21,105 nt of DNA from JAGLQA01 sp023135565. GTDB lineage: Bacteria > Acidobacteriota > Aminicenantia > UBA2199. Position numbers and translations under genes: made by a program. The stretch lies in NCBI GenBank assembly GCA_030639305.1, contig DAOWCY010000122.1, positions 1 through 21,105 on the forward strand, written 5' to 3'. Positions within the stretch are counted from its first letter, which is position 1; every line of letters begins with the position of its first letter. Of the stretch, positions 21,014 through 21,105 are shown piece by piece. The notes under the pieces are model-generated. The model worked only from the letters and a program-made list of their open reading frames with translations. It did no database searches and was not told the origin of the DNA.

Positions 21014-21105
21014 ATGACTTTTTTTGATTCATTTCTTGCCGTTTAATTATTCTGCTTATAGTTGCATAGTGCATCCCCAGATATTCTCCTATTTCTTTCA
21101 TGGTA
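21012..21105 (-). CDS. C-terminal fragment of a probable transposase (cut by window edge)
   Basis: Only 30 codons and a stop are inside the window. The peptide MKEIGEYLGMHYATISRIIK, then RQEMNQKKS, reads as a helix-turn-helix (ExGEYLGMHYATISRII), the pattern at the C-terminus of longer REP-associated Y1 transposases that carry a DNA-binding tail. The gene continues beyond the right edge, so its N-terminal catalytic part cannot be seen. A regulator ending in a helix-turn-helix is the alternative. The neighbouring GGGGTCAAGTCTTG hairpin supports the transposase call. Confidence 0.65.
   Translation of the reverse strand, partial: TMKEIGEYLGMHYATISRIIKRQEMNQKKS

Overview
The window looks like chromosomal DNA from an uncultured, Gram-negative-type bacterium. 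Several genes encode secreted or periplasmic products: an OmpA-type peptidoglycan-binding protein, two DUF4097 proteins, two S9-type hydrolases, and a small coiled-coil protein ending in GVPPGWVR. Housekeeping genes mtnA, mgtE, recO and rnhA are intact. The protein mix (DUF4388-DnaJ-TPR protein, S9D peptidase, DUF4097 pair, many toxin-antitoxin genes) reminds me of Aminicenantota/Acidobacteriota genomes, but no marker gene in the window fixes the phylum, so this is a tentative inference.

Layout. Positions 1-2200 are an AT-rich, mobile-element zone: unassigned left-edge sequence, two near-identical tandem copies of a ~259-bp non-coding repeat, and an intact Y1 (REP-associated type) transposase with a consensus-like promoter. 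Positions 2477-4847 hold a large secreted protein of unknown function with an internally duplicated domain, ended by a strong terminator. Positions 4848-5299 are a non-coding patch of hairpin repeats. A viroplasmin/RNase H fusion follows (5300-6133). Then mtnA is enclosed by two toxin-antitoxin modules, Phd-VapC (6320-6940) and HicBA (8001-8442). A two-gene envelope operon (8563-10433, minus strand) encodes an OmpA-domain protein and a coiled-coil secreted protein.

From 10790 the genes run on the plus strand: a DUF4388-DnaJ-TPR protein, two paralogous DUF4097 solenoid proteins, then mgtE-recO (probable operon). A secreted alpha/beta hydrolase (17094-18203) converges on a secreted S9D-like peptidase (18295-20730, minus strand) across a short patch of heptad-phased tandem repeat and a 24-bp perfect palindrome. 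The right edge (21012-21105) carries the C-terminus of another protein, probably a second transposase of the first one's general type.

The most unusual structure I see is a family of short hairpins in non-coding DNA (6191, 14601 and 16991, with looser relatives at 5079 and 5284). The loop and flanks are conserved while the two arms change together. I did not find a clearly new defence or biosynthetic system. The two proteins with strongest novelty are the duplicated-domain secreted protein (2565-4847) and the DUF4388-DnaJ-TPR protein.
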